This document shows positions 57,279 through 64,000 of a stretch of DNA of 64,000 nucleotides, piece by piece; within the stretch, counting starts at the first letter, position 1, and each line of letters opens with the position of its first letter. Both the position numbers and the translations under genes were made by a program. The notes beneath the pieces are model-generated. The model worked only from the letters and a program-made list of their open reading frames with translations, had not been told where the DNA came from and ran no database searches. This DNA comes from Planctomycetota bacterium (GTDB taxonomy: Bacteria; Planctomycetota; B15-G4; SIAN01): positions 310,001-374,000 of the forward strand of contig JANQQL010000015.1 in NCBI GenBank assembly GCA_028289345.1, read 5' to 3'.

Positions 57279-58859
57279 ATGCGCATCCTAGTGGGGGTGG
57301 TTTTCCTACTCGGAGTCGGGAGTACTCCTGGCTTCGCTCAGGAAAACCAGGGCGAGAATCCGGTCGACGGCTCAGCGAGCAAAGACCAGTTGATTCTCGA
57401 CCTACAGAAGAAGATCAACGAACTCAGTGATCGAGTTCAGGAGCTGGAGGAGCAGGAGGACGAACCAGCTCTCTTGCCGCTCTCGCCGGCTCCGGCCGCT
57501 GGTTTGGAAGAGCGGATCGACGAGACGATTCGGATGAGCCCGGCCGAGCCCGTGCGGGAACCCATGCGACTCAACTTCTCGTCGCCGGGTCTGGACCGCG
57601 TGTCGTTCAGCGGTTTCCTGCGACTGCGCGGTCAGTACTGGGACCGCTTGCACTCCGCCCCAGGTCTCAAGGACTCCATTCTGTCCTTTGATCAGCGATT
57701 GGACCTCGGCATCTCGCTTCGGGTCACCGAAAAGACCGAGGTTTACTTCGAGCTGCATGACCAGCGGGTTTGGGGGAACGACACCCCGTTGTCCACTCCC
57801 CCTGGCGTGATCGCCGAAGAGAAGAATCTGGAAGTCTCGGCCGTGTACGCCGACTTTTCGGACGTCTACGGATCGGGTTTCAACTTCCGAGTGGGTCGCC
57901 AGAAGTTCGAACTCGGCAACGAGCGTCACTTCGGCGAAGACGAATGGTTGAACGGAACGACTCGCTTCGACGGCATCGTTGGCCGCAAGACCATGATGGA
58001 TGGCGCTGGCCACCTGACCGTGGCTGCGCTGCGCTTGGCCGATGGCGACCAAGCTCTTCCGGCGCCGTTCTTCGGGTCTGAGATTTCTCCGGTGGGCGCC
58101 GGCCCCACGACGGCCGACGTCTACGTCGGTTACTTCACGTGGGACTACATGGAAGGCGAAGGGTCCAACGGGACCGCTGACTTCTATGTGTTCTTCGTCG
58201 ACTCCGATCCGCTTTCCGGCTTCCGCACGGGTGCGGCTCCGGGCGTGTTCGGTGGCCAGACCTCCTTGGTCTACTACGGTGCCCGATGGGAACACTCCAT
58301 CGACCCGATCTGGTGGGAAGGGGAATTCACCACCCACTTCGGCAAGGTTGGTGGTGTGCGTGGCGACGACTACGGCTTCGACAACTATGCCTACGCCGCC
58401 CGCGTGGGATTCGACCCGGACCTCGACTTCCTCGCCGGAATCTACGCCGGTTACGACTACGCCACCGGCGGCGGCAATGCTTACATCCCGCTGTTCCCGA
58501 CCGACCACGGTTGGTTCGGGATCATGGACTTCGCCACCTGGGCCAACATCGAGCACTTCGTGGTGGGCGCGGACCTTGACATCCTCGCCGACGCGGAAGA
58601 CACCCTGAGCGTCTCCTACCACTGGCTCAGTCAGCAGGCGGATACCGGCGGCTTTGCCGGAAATCACCAGGCGGGCGGAGTGGCCGGTCAGAAAGAAATC
58701 GGCCAGGAGTTGGACCTCACCTACACCGCGCAGTGCACGGACAATTCCACCGCGCAGCTCGGTTTGGGTTACTTCCTGCCGGGTGATGCCTACACCGGCA
58801 CCTTCGGCAGCTCGAACAATGTGCTGTTCGGCTTCTTCCAGTACATGATGCGGTTCTAA
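57279..58859 (+). CDS. Outer-membrane porin, alginate-export (AlgE)-like
   Basis: A 526-residue protein with a signal peptide (MRILVGVVFLLGVGSTPGFAQ), a short coiled coil (about 38-62, DLQKKINELSDRVQELEEQ) and then a beta-barrel-like region to the terminal Phe. The segment FSGFLRLRGQYWDRL, then RLDLGISLRVTEKTEVYFELHDQRVWG, and FNFRVGRQKFELGNERHFGEDEW with FDGI, fits the alginate-export family of 16-18-stranded barrels. The coiled coil after the signal peptide may link to peptidoglycan. ATG 57279 has AGGAGGAGGA eight bases upstream. The solute is unknown. A strong terminator follows. Confidence 0.87.
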   Translation: MRILVGVVFLLGVGSTPGFAQENQGENPVDGSASKDQLILDLQKKINELSDRVQELEEQEDEPALLPLSPAPAAGLEERIDETIRMSPAEPVREPMRLNFSSPGLDRVSFSGFLRLRGQYWDRLHSAPGLKDSILSFDQRLDLGISLRVTEKTEVYFELHDQRVWGNDTPLSTPPGVIAEEKNLEVSAVYADFSDVYGSGFNFRVGRQKFELGNERHFGEDEWLNGTTRFDGIVGRKTMMDGAGHLTVAALRLADGDQALPAPFFGSEISPVGAGPTTADVYVGYFTWDYMEGEGSNGTADFYVFFVDSDPLSGFRTGAAPGVFGGQTSLVYYGARWEHSIDPIWWEGEFTTHFGKVGGVRGDDYGFDNYAYAARVGFDPDLDFLAGIYAGYDYATGGGNAYIPLFPTDHGWFGIMDFATWANIEHFVVGADLDILADAEDTLSVSYHWLSQQADTGGFAGNHQAGGVAGQKEIGQELDLTYTAQCTDNSTAQLGLGYFLPGDAYTGTFGSSNNVLFGFFQYMMRF

Positions 58860-58885
58860 GCCAACCCATCACTGCAGAACGACAC

Positions 58886-58926
58886 GAAGCCCGGCGAAGG
58901 CAACTTCGCCGGGCTTCTTCATTTTC
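58886..58926 (+). terminator. Rho-independent terminator of the porin gene
   Basis: Perfect 14-bp stem GAAGCCCGGCGAAG (58886-58899) and CTTCGCCGGGCTTC (58904-58917) with a GCAA tetraloop, then TTCATTTTC. It starts 27 bp after the stop codon. The stem would also form in transcripts from the opposite strand, so it may stop the convergent SRPBCC transcript too. Confidence 0.88.
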
Positions 58927-58971
58927 GGCCGCTCGTTCTCTCAAGCCACGCACAGAACCTTGGAACCGGGA

Positions 58972-59571
58972 TCACTCCTCGCCATGGGGATCGCGAACCC
59001 CGTCCTCCGCATAGGCGATCAACTTGCGATACAGGCCTTCGTTGGCAGAGCGGAAGAATCCCAACAGGCCCTGGTACGCGGCACCATCCCGGTATCCCAC
59101 CCCGTAGGACCGAAGCACCGTGTTTTCTCCCGCTGGCTCGAAGACGATGACATTCATCAGATGCCCCTCGTCTTGCTTCATCACTTCCGGCCAGTTGTCC
59201 TGCAGTTCTGCTCGCAGGGTCAGGACCTTCTGCGGCACGTAGTTGACGATGTGCAGGACGTTGGTGCCCGGGTCGCCGATCTCCGCATCCGCACGGTAGT
59301 GAGTGCGGATCGTCCCGCCGCATCGCAAGTCGACTTGGGCGACCGGAGATGCCCACGCCGTCCATCCTTCCTCCGTCACGTAGCAGTCCCAGACCTCGGC
59401 CACCGGAGCTTGAATGCGGATTTCTTGAGCCAGGACTCGCTCTCCGACGGCAGTCTCGAGGATCCGACTGGAAATCGGATCGGAGCCGCCCGGGGAGGAC
59501 TTGTCCGTGGTCAGGACAAGCCCGACGGTCGAAGCCAACGCGAATGAGAGGAAAGAGGGGAACCAAGTCAT
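58972..59571 (-). CDS. Exported SRPBCC/AHSA1-type protein
   Basis: A 199-residue protein. MTWFPSFLSFALASTVGLVLT is a signal peptide. The rest is a START/SRPBCC fold close to the AHSA1 group: IQAPVAEVWDCYVTEEGWTAWASP, VDLRCGGTIRTHYRA, ILHIVNYVPQKVLTLRAEL-like and FFRSANEGLYRKLIAYAE. These domains bind hydrophobic ligands. An exported one is less usual. ATG 59571 has AAAGGA upstream; a longer frame to 59877 would put about 100 unlikely residues in front. Confidence 0.83.
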   Translation of the reverse strand: MTWFPSFLSFALASTVGLVLTTDKSSPGGSDPISSRILETAVGERVLAQEIRIQAPVAEVWDCYVTEEGWTAWASPVAQVDLRCGGTIRTHYRADAEIGDPGTNVLHIVNYVPQKVLTLRAELQDNWPEVMKQDEGHLMNVIVFEPAGENTVLRSYGVGYRDGAAYQGLLGFFRSANEGLYRKLIAYAEDGVRDPHGEE

Positions 59572-59908
59572 CGGGGATCCTTTCTGGAGTCGGAGGGAAC
59601 GACTCGAACCTAGCCGGCTGCAGAAAGCAGGGATTGAAAAAGTCTTACCTGACGCGCTCACCCACCGGTGGAGCACGAGGGAAACCACCCGGTGGCTTCT
59701 CGAAGAAACCGTGACAACGGGTTTCCTTGGGTCCGGCTCGTGCAACCAACAATGCGATCGCTCGATCCCCAGAGACGGTGATTCCGTGGGCCGAAGATTC
59801 GAATGATGGCTGGCTCGCGGGTCTCGGCCAACAACCATCGACAAGACGGTGAATGCGCCCCGATTGGTTCGAGCCAACCCCGGTTCATCTCGCGACGGCC
59901 TTCGTGAA
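59572..59908. other. Intergenic region, no gene recognised
   Basis: 337 bp between two minus-strand genes. An open frame continues from the SRPBCC gene but lacks family features. The promoter of the SRPBCC gene should be here. Confidence 0.4.
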
Positions 59909-60751
59909 TCAATCTGGTGAGGCGTCCTCTTCGGGGAAGAAGTTCAAGCGATCGTGGCTCTCGTGATGAAACTCGGCCGGTCGATATCCAGAGAACTCGC
60001 GAAACTCTCGAATGAAGTGGGCTTGGTCCGAATAGCCGAGCGCTTGGCTGACTTCGGCCCAGTTCACTTTCTGCTTTCCTTGCACGCCTTCGAACACTTG
60101 CGAAAAACGAAGAATCCTCTGCAAAGTCTTGGGGCTTGGCCCCACGTGCTTGTGGAACAACTCGACGAAGTGTTTGTACGACACGGAGACTTCCGCCTCG
60201 ACAAACTCGGTCCAGCGTACGACGCCGGGACTTTCCAAGACTCGCTCCAATCCGAGCTGCACATCCCTCGGGGTCTCGTACGAAGCGTCGTGCCGAGCGG
60301 TCAACCACTGCCCCACACGAGCGAGGATGGCGGCAGGGTCGTCGAGCCCCAGGAGCTCCCGCCGAAGAGACAGAACCGACTCGCCGAACACCGACGTCCC
60401 TTCCACCACCGCGTCGCAAAAGTCGTCGGCGCGCCGATGGGTGAAGGGCATCGACCCTCCCGGCGCAAACTGCACCGCAACCAAGCGGTTCTCTGGGGTC
60501 GTTTCGCCGATCGTGAGGAAGCGCGAGTGCACTCCCGAAAGCCAAGCGTGGCGACACTCCTGCCGCGGCGCCCCGGTTTCGTTGTCGAACACGTAGCGCA
60601 CGCGACCATCCAACTCGATCACCAGATTCATTCGACCGTTGGGCACAAGCCGTTCGCGGGAGTGCTCCGGCCGGTATCCCTCCAACAGGAAGATCAGTTC
60701 CACGTTGCCCGCGAGGGGTGGCCTGTCCGGGATCAGGGGTTGGTAGTTCAT
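59909..60751 (-). CDS. AraC-family transcriptional regulator
   Basis: A 280-residue regulator. The N-terminal domain (about 1-160; NVELIFLLEGYRPEHSRERLVPNGRMNLVIEL, FLTIGETTPENRLVAVQFAPGG) is a small sensor beta-barrel like that of DUF6597-type AraC proteins. The C-terminal DNA-binding domain has two helix-turn-helix units: VSVSYKHFVELFHKHVGPSPKTLQRILRF and WAEVSQALGYSDQAHFIREFREFSGYRPAEF. ATG 60751 (MNYQPLIPDR) is chosen over an upstream in-frame start at 60871. The ligand and target are unknown; the adjacent SRPBCC gene is a possible target. Confidence 0.9.
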   Translation of the reverse strand: MNYQPLIPDRPPLAGNVELIFLLEGYRPEHSRERLVPNGRMNLVIELDGRVRYVFDNETGAPRQECRHAWLSGVHSRFLTIGETTPENRLVAVQFAPGGSMPFTHRRADDFCDAVVEGTSVFGESVLSLRRELLGLDDPAAILARVGQWLTARHDASYETPRDVQLGLERVLESPGVVRWTEFVEAEVSVSYKHFVELFHKHVGPSPKTLQRILRFSQVFEGVQGKQKVNWAEVSQALGYSDQAHFIREFREFSGYRPAEFHHESHDRLNFFPEEDASPD

Positions 60752-60784
60752 GGGGAGTCCAGGGTCATCGCTGCGGGGCGCCAA

Positions 60785-60904
60785 GTCGCCGGCGGAGAGA
60801 TCCGTGACATCCAGATCGCAGGAATCGCTCGTTCTCGGCAAGCCGTGGTGGCCACTCGAAATGGCAAGCACTTTGCGAACTGCTGCGACGTCATCGATCC
60901 GTGG
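60785..60904 (+). pseudogene. VapC-type PIN-domain toxin remnant (C-terminal fragment)
   Basis: Translates as a PIN-domain C-terminus: GGEIRDIQIAGIARSR, then AVVATRNGKHFANCCDVIDPW. This matches VapC toxins, where IxDxxIAxIAR and the TRNxxHF...(V/I)xNPW end are conserved and carry the later acidic metal ligands. The first half of the domain, with the first Asp and the Glu, is missing, and the fragment begins only about 33 bp from the AraC start codon. No vapB antitoxin frame was seen. It is therefore a decayed toxin gene. Confidence 0.6.
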
Positions 60905-61228
60905 GCGGATGGATTACGTCGCGAATGGAAGCAGTTGATGATTCCGCAGGCGGAAGAGCAAGTCGTCCGAATCCCGACTCGCCCATCGCCTCCCGGTGCT
61001 TCAGAGGTCTTCTTTCATCCACAGGGCCCTCGAAGGAAACTTCGCCTCGTCGATCCGGATCGGGAACGTCATCTCCCCCCGGGCTTCGACTCCCGAGAGA
61101 GCCCTTCCCTGGAAGAGCGGATTTCGCCCACGACTAACGAGGCGCCGATCCCGAGCTCCCTCCTCGCTCATGCAGCCCCAGCTCCGCTTTCAGAGGCGGC
61201 CATTTGTTGATCAATTCGGATCACTCAC

Positions 61229-61261
61229 TTGACGAAGTAAACTATACGGTTTAGTTTACTT
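61229..61261 (+). promoter_or_regulatory. Palindromic operator and putative promoter of the TetR-ALDH unit
   Basis: Perfect 10-bp inverted repeat AAGTAAACTA (61235-61244) and TAGTTTACTT (61252-61261) around a 7-bp centre, directly downstream of a -35-like TTGACG (61229-61234). It starts about 60 bp before the tetR ATG, so the TetR protein probably binds here and blocks its own promoter. The -10 box is poor (TAGTTT at 17-bp spacing). Confidence 0.75.
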
Positions 61262-61295
61262 TCAAGATCGGGCCAGCCCCAGGAAGCCGAGACCC

Positions 61296-61949
61296 ATGAC
61301 AACGAAAGACACCACCAAACCGGCCCTGACCGACCGCAGCCGCCGGAAGCGAGAGGCCGTCCTCGAGGCCGCGAAGCAAGAGTTCCTCACGAAGGGATTC
61401 GAGGGAACGAGCATGGACCGCGTTGCGGCAACCGCCGACGTGTCCAAGCGGACCATTTACAGCCACTTCGCGACGAAGGAGACCCTGTACGAGGCGATCG
61501 TCGCCCAACTCGTCTCGAGAATCGAAGCAATGCCCCATCACGACTACCTTGCAGGTCGCGATCTCGAGTCACAGCTGATCCAGATCGGCAGGGCGTTCGC
61601 CGACACGATCACGAACCCGAACTTCTTCGAACTGTGTCGAATCGTCATCTCCCGGTTCATGTTGAGTCCTGAGCTCGCACAGGCAACCGCCAAGGAACAG
61701 ATGAAGCTCCGCAAGGGATGCGTGGCCTGGTTCGAGGCGGCGACAGAAGACCGCCGCTTGCACGTCGCCGACCCTGACCGAGCCGTCGCTCAGTTCTACG
61801 GACTGATCAAGGAGCTCGTCTTTTGGCCGCAGTTGATCAACGGCGCGCCGGAGGTTTCGGACGTGGAGCGCGGCCGGGTGGTGGAAGACGCCGCGCGCCT
61901 GTTTCTCAGCCACTACCGCGCACCGTCTGCGCAGAAGGAGGGGACATGA
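61296..61949 (+). CDS. TetR-family transcriptional regulator
   Basis: A 217-residue repressor. The N-terminal HTH is SRRKREAVLEAAKQEFLTKGFEGTSMDRVAATADVSKRTIYSHFATKETLY in the usual order, very canonical. The C-terminal domain (about 75-205) includes FADTITNPNFFELCRIVISRFMLSPELAQ, typical of the TetR_C_7/AefR-like group. It is preceded by a strong palindrome and overlaps the following aldehyde dehydrogenase by 4 bp (ATGA). An aldehyde or a related aromatic compound could be the inducer (inference). Confidence 0.95.
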   Translation: MTTKDTTKPALTDRSRRKREAVLEAAKQEFLTKGFEGTSMDRVAATADVSKRTIYSHFATKETLYEAIVAQLVSRIEAMPHHDYLAGRDLESQLIQIGRAFADTITNPNFFELCRIVISRFMLSPELAQATAKEQMKLRKGCVAWFEAATEDRRLHVADPDRAVAQFYGLIKELVFWPQLINGAPEVSDVERGRVVEDAARLFLSHYRAPSAQKEGT

Positions 61950-63559
61950 ACGAATCCCTCGCCAATGCATGGACAGGGCAACTCCGGATGACCGAACGCC
62001 ATCCCACACTGAACACCAACCCCGAGGACACGGACATGCAGTCCACTCACGAACCCAAGACAAACGTTGCTCGCCGATCGTCAGCGAAGGCAATCACCGG
62101 ACAAGAGACCGCAAGGAGCTCTGCCAAGAGTGTCACGGCTGCCGACTTGGCGGGATTGCTGGACAAGCAGCGCCAGGCGTACCTCCAGGACCCCATGCCC
62201 AGTCGCAAGACACGCATCCACCGTCTGGACCGCCTCCACAACGCTCTCTTCGACTACCGAGCGCAACTCGAGGAAGCAGTCAGCGCAGACTTCAGCAACC
62301 GCGCCGTCGCCGAAACCAACATGACAGAGCTCGACCCGCTCCTGCAGGGAATCGCTTACTACCGAAAGCGCCTCGGCAAGTTCATGAAGCCGCAACGCCG
62401 GCACACACCCCTGTCTCAGCGCCCCGCCAGTGCGATGGTGCACTACCAACCTCTCGGGGTGGTGGGCATCGTTGCGCCGTGGAACTTCCCGATTTTCCTC
62501 GCTCTGTCCCCACTCGTCGGTGCGCTGGCTGCAGGCAATCGGGCAATGATCAAGACCTCGGAGTTCTCGCCGCGCACGGGGGAACTGCTCAAGGAGATGA
62601 TCGCCGACGCATTCTCGGACGATGAGGTCCTCGTGGTCACGGGTGACGTGGACGTCGCCACCGCATTCACGAAGCTTCCTTTCGACCACCTGGTCTTCAC
62701 CGGTTCCACGAGCGTCGGCAAGATCGTCATGCGCGCCGCTGCAGAGAATCTCACGCCCGTCACGCTCGAGCTCGGCGGAAAGTCACCCGCCATCATCCAC
62801 CGGGACTTCCCGATCGAGGAGGCGGCCAAGCGGTTGGCCTTCAGCAAGGGCATCAACGCCGGTCAGCTCTGTGTCTCCCCGGACTACGTGTTGTGCCCTC
62901 GGGACCAAGTGGATGCCTTCTGCAACGCCTTCGCGGACTCCATTTGCGGTTCCTACCCGACGATGCGCGACAACAAAGACTACACAGCCATCATCACGGA
63001 TCGTCAGAAAGAGCGGCTCGAGGGGTACCTCGTCGATGCCCAAGAAAAGGGCGCCGAGTTGCTGGTGATCAACCCGGCGAAAGAAGACTTCTCCGGCACC
63101 CGCAAAATGCCCATGACGCTCGTCAAAGGTGCCAATGATGACATGAAAGTCCTTCAAGATGAGATCTTTGGTCCCATCATCACGGTGGTTCCCTACGACT
63201 CGTTGGAGGACGCCATCGATTACGTCAACAGCCACCCTCGCCCCCTCGCCTTGTATTACTTTGACTGGGACAAGAGACGGGCGCAGCATGTCGTCGAACA
63301 AACCCACTCTGGCGGTGTCGCGCTGAACGAAGCGACGGTCCACGTGCTCTTTGACGACCTCCCGTTTGGCGGGGTCGGCCCGTCGGGGATGGGGCATTAC
63401 CACGGCAAAGAAGGCTTTCTCACCTTCTCGAAAGCCAAGGGCGTCATTCGCAAGGGGCGGATCAACCCGATGATGTGGATCGCTCCGCCGTGGGAGAACT
63501 GGCTGTTCCGTCAGGTCGCGGCCCTGCAGTCGCGTCGTTACCGTCGCCGCGCGATCTGA
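61946..63559 (+). CDS. Aldehyde dehydrogenase, coniferyl-aldehyde dehydrogenase-like
   Basis: A 537-residue NAD(P)-dependent dehydrogenase. Signatures: VVGIVAPWNFPIFLALSPLVGALAAGN; FTGSTSVGKIVMRAAAENLTPVTLELGGKSPAI with the general-base Glu; and GINAGQLCVSPDYVL with the nucleophilic Cys. DEIFGPIITVVPYDSLEDAIDYVNSHPRPLALYYF and LPFGGVGPSGMGHYHGKEGFLTFSKAKG are the pattern of the CalB/fatty-aldehyde dehydrogenase subgroup. Start ATG 61946 overlaps the tetR stop (ATGA) and has AAGGAGG about four bases upstream. The C-terminus is basic (RRYRRRAI) and could touch the membrane. The first 65 residues are a weakly conserved extension. Confidence 0.92.
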   Translation: MNESLANAWTGQLRMTERHPTLNTNPEDTDMQSTHEPKTNVARRSSAKAITGQETARSSAKSVTAADLAGLLDKQRQAYLQDPMPSRKTRIHRLDRLHNALFDYRAQLEEAVSADFSNRAVAETNMTELDPLLQGIAYYRKRLGKFMKPQRRHTPLSQRPASAMVHYQPLGVVGIVAPWNFPIFLALSPLVGALAAGNRAMIKTSEFSPRTGELLKEMIADAFSDDEVLVVTGDVDVATAFTKLPFDHLVFTGSTSVGKIVMRAAAENLTPVTLELGGKSPAIIHRDFPIEEAAKRLAFSKGINAGQLCVSPDYVLCPRDQVDAFCNAFADSICGSYPTMRDNKDYTAIITDRQKERLEGYLVDAQEKGAELLVINPAKEDFSGTRKMPMTLVKGANDDMKVLQDEIFGPIITVVPYDSLEDAIDYVNSHPRPLALYYFDWDKRRAQHVVEQTHSGGVALNEATVHVLFDDLPFGGVGPSGMGHYHGKEGFLTFSKAKGVIRKGRINPMMWIAPPWENWLFRQVAALQSRRYRRRAI

Positions 63560-63595
63560 CGCCACGGCAAGAAAACCGAGAGAGAGGGAGTCGCC

Positions 63596-64000
63596 ATGCG
63601 TTTTCAGTCCGTATTCCTCGCGGTTGTGCTTAGCACAGGCCTCGTCATCGCGGCAGTCATCGTCAACTCGAAGCGACCCAAGGTGGACGTCGAGCGTGCG
63701 ACCGCATCGCACGTTGCGGCGACTGGCCGATGTGCTTCCTGCCACAAAGATGTCGCCTCGGCGGTGGTCCATGAGTACGAAATGAGCCGTCACGCGGCGG
63801 TCGGGGTCTCTTGCCTGGATTGCCATCAAGCGACCTCTCAACAGCAGATCCTTGATCACCATGGGTTTGAGATCGCCCAGGACCTCACTTCTTCGAACTG
63901 TGCTGTCTGCCATCCGCAGGAGTACGACGAGTTCTTGCGAAGCCGGCACGCTGCACCGGCGATGGCCGCCGTCACAGGGACGGCTGGATTCACGCCCGAA
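63596..64000 (+). CDS. Multihaem c-type cytochrome (partial, N-terminus)
   Basis: The first 135 codons of a gene that continues past the window. An N-terminal membrane anchor or signal (residues 4-24, SVFLAVVLSTGLVIAAVIV) precedes three CxxCH haem sites: CASCH, CLDCH and CAVCH. Nearby SRHAA repeats (MSRHAAVGVSC; LRSRHAAPAM) resemble the haem-ligand spacing of octahaem/HAO-like and nitrite-reductase-related cytochromes. It begins 36 bp after the aldehyde dehydrogenase and has GAGGGAG upstream, so it is probably in the same transcript. Electrons from an oxidation step might pass to it (inference). Confidence 0.88.
   Translation, partial: MRFQSVFLAVVLSTGLVIAAVIVNSKRPKVDVERATASHVAATGRCASCHKDVASAVVHEYEMSRHAAVGVSCLDCHQATSQQQILDHHGFEIAQDLTSSNCAVCHPQEYDEFLRSRHAAPAMAAVTGTAGFTPE

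Larger units (their letters stand above)
60752..61295. other. Intergenic region with PIN remnant and TetR operator
   Basis: 544 bp. The left part contains a broken VapC-type PIN domain (60785-60904) and the right end a palindromic operator with a -35-like TTGACG (both listed). 60910-61225 stays open on the plus strand but is not recognisable. Confidence 0.45.

Overview
The window reads as chromosomal DNA of a Planctomycetota bacterium (inference). It is GC-rich. It carries the usual marks of that phylum: an ECF-type sigma factor overlapping a large Ser/Thr kinase with TPR repeats, an ECF sigma factor fused through a membrane helix to a large extracytoplasmic region, a sulfatase, FG-GAP and ELWxxDGT secreted propeller-like proteins, FKBP repeats, and many secreted or envelope proteins without close functional labels. 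No rRNA, tRNA, CRISPR array or intact insertion sequence was recognised.

Layout. 1-2277: start of a glutaryl-CoA dehydrogenase-like gene on the minus strand, divergent from metG. 2278-5047: a cold-shock gene with a clear terminator, then a secreted CocE-type hydrolase. 5493-9808 (minus): kamA, a two-subunit 3-oxoacid CoA-transferase and a class III aminotransferase, which together look like a beta-lysine catabolic operon. 10253-15410: sulfatase, a secreted HEAFH metallopeptidase and an FG-GAP protein. 15492-20117: ECF sigma factor, overlapping Ser/Thr kinase-TPR, an unrecognised protein and a small Cys-containing protein. 20523-23579: ELWxxDGT repeat protein.

23940-30704 is the most interesting part: three same-strand genes encoding a DUF4071/TPR-like patatin phospholipase with membrane helices, a SEFIR-ATPase, and a membrane ATPase with a strikingly repetitive glycine-rich membrane segment. 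This looks like an NTP-dependent conflict or defence module. A roughly 150 bp sequence occurs in inverted orientation at 20211-20360 and 33191-33342, bracketing this accessory stretch.

30832-39562 (minus): a DUF5060-type glycosidase-like protein, a triple-FKBP isomerase, and an ECF sigma / zinc anti-sigma / tryptophan-repeat protein operon followed by a thioredoxin-fold protein. 39957-44082 (plus): the membrane-tethered sigma factor fusion and a second thioredoxin-fold paralogue. 44538-48060: a GNAT acetyltransferase, a double-CDGSH iron-sulfur protein and a membrane-anchored SNF2 helicase. 48402-54065: envelope polysaccharide or glycosylation genes (two polytopic GT-C-like proteins, PilZ, a Wzx-like flippase). 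54288-60751: HEAT-repeat protein, pseudopilin, outer-membrane porin, SRPBCC protein and AraC regulator.

60785-64000: a VapC/PIN remnant, then a TetR regulator with a palindromic operator, a translationally coupled aldehyde dehydrogenase and the start of a multihaem cytochrome c.

Starts were chosen by Shine-Dalgarno position, signal peptides and overlaps. Family calls are from recognised motifs only; no searches were run.
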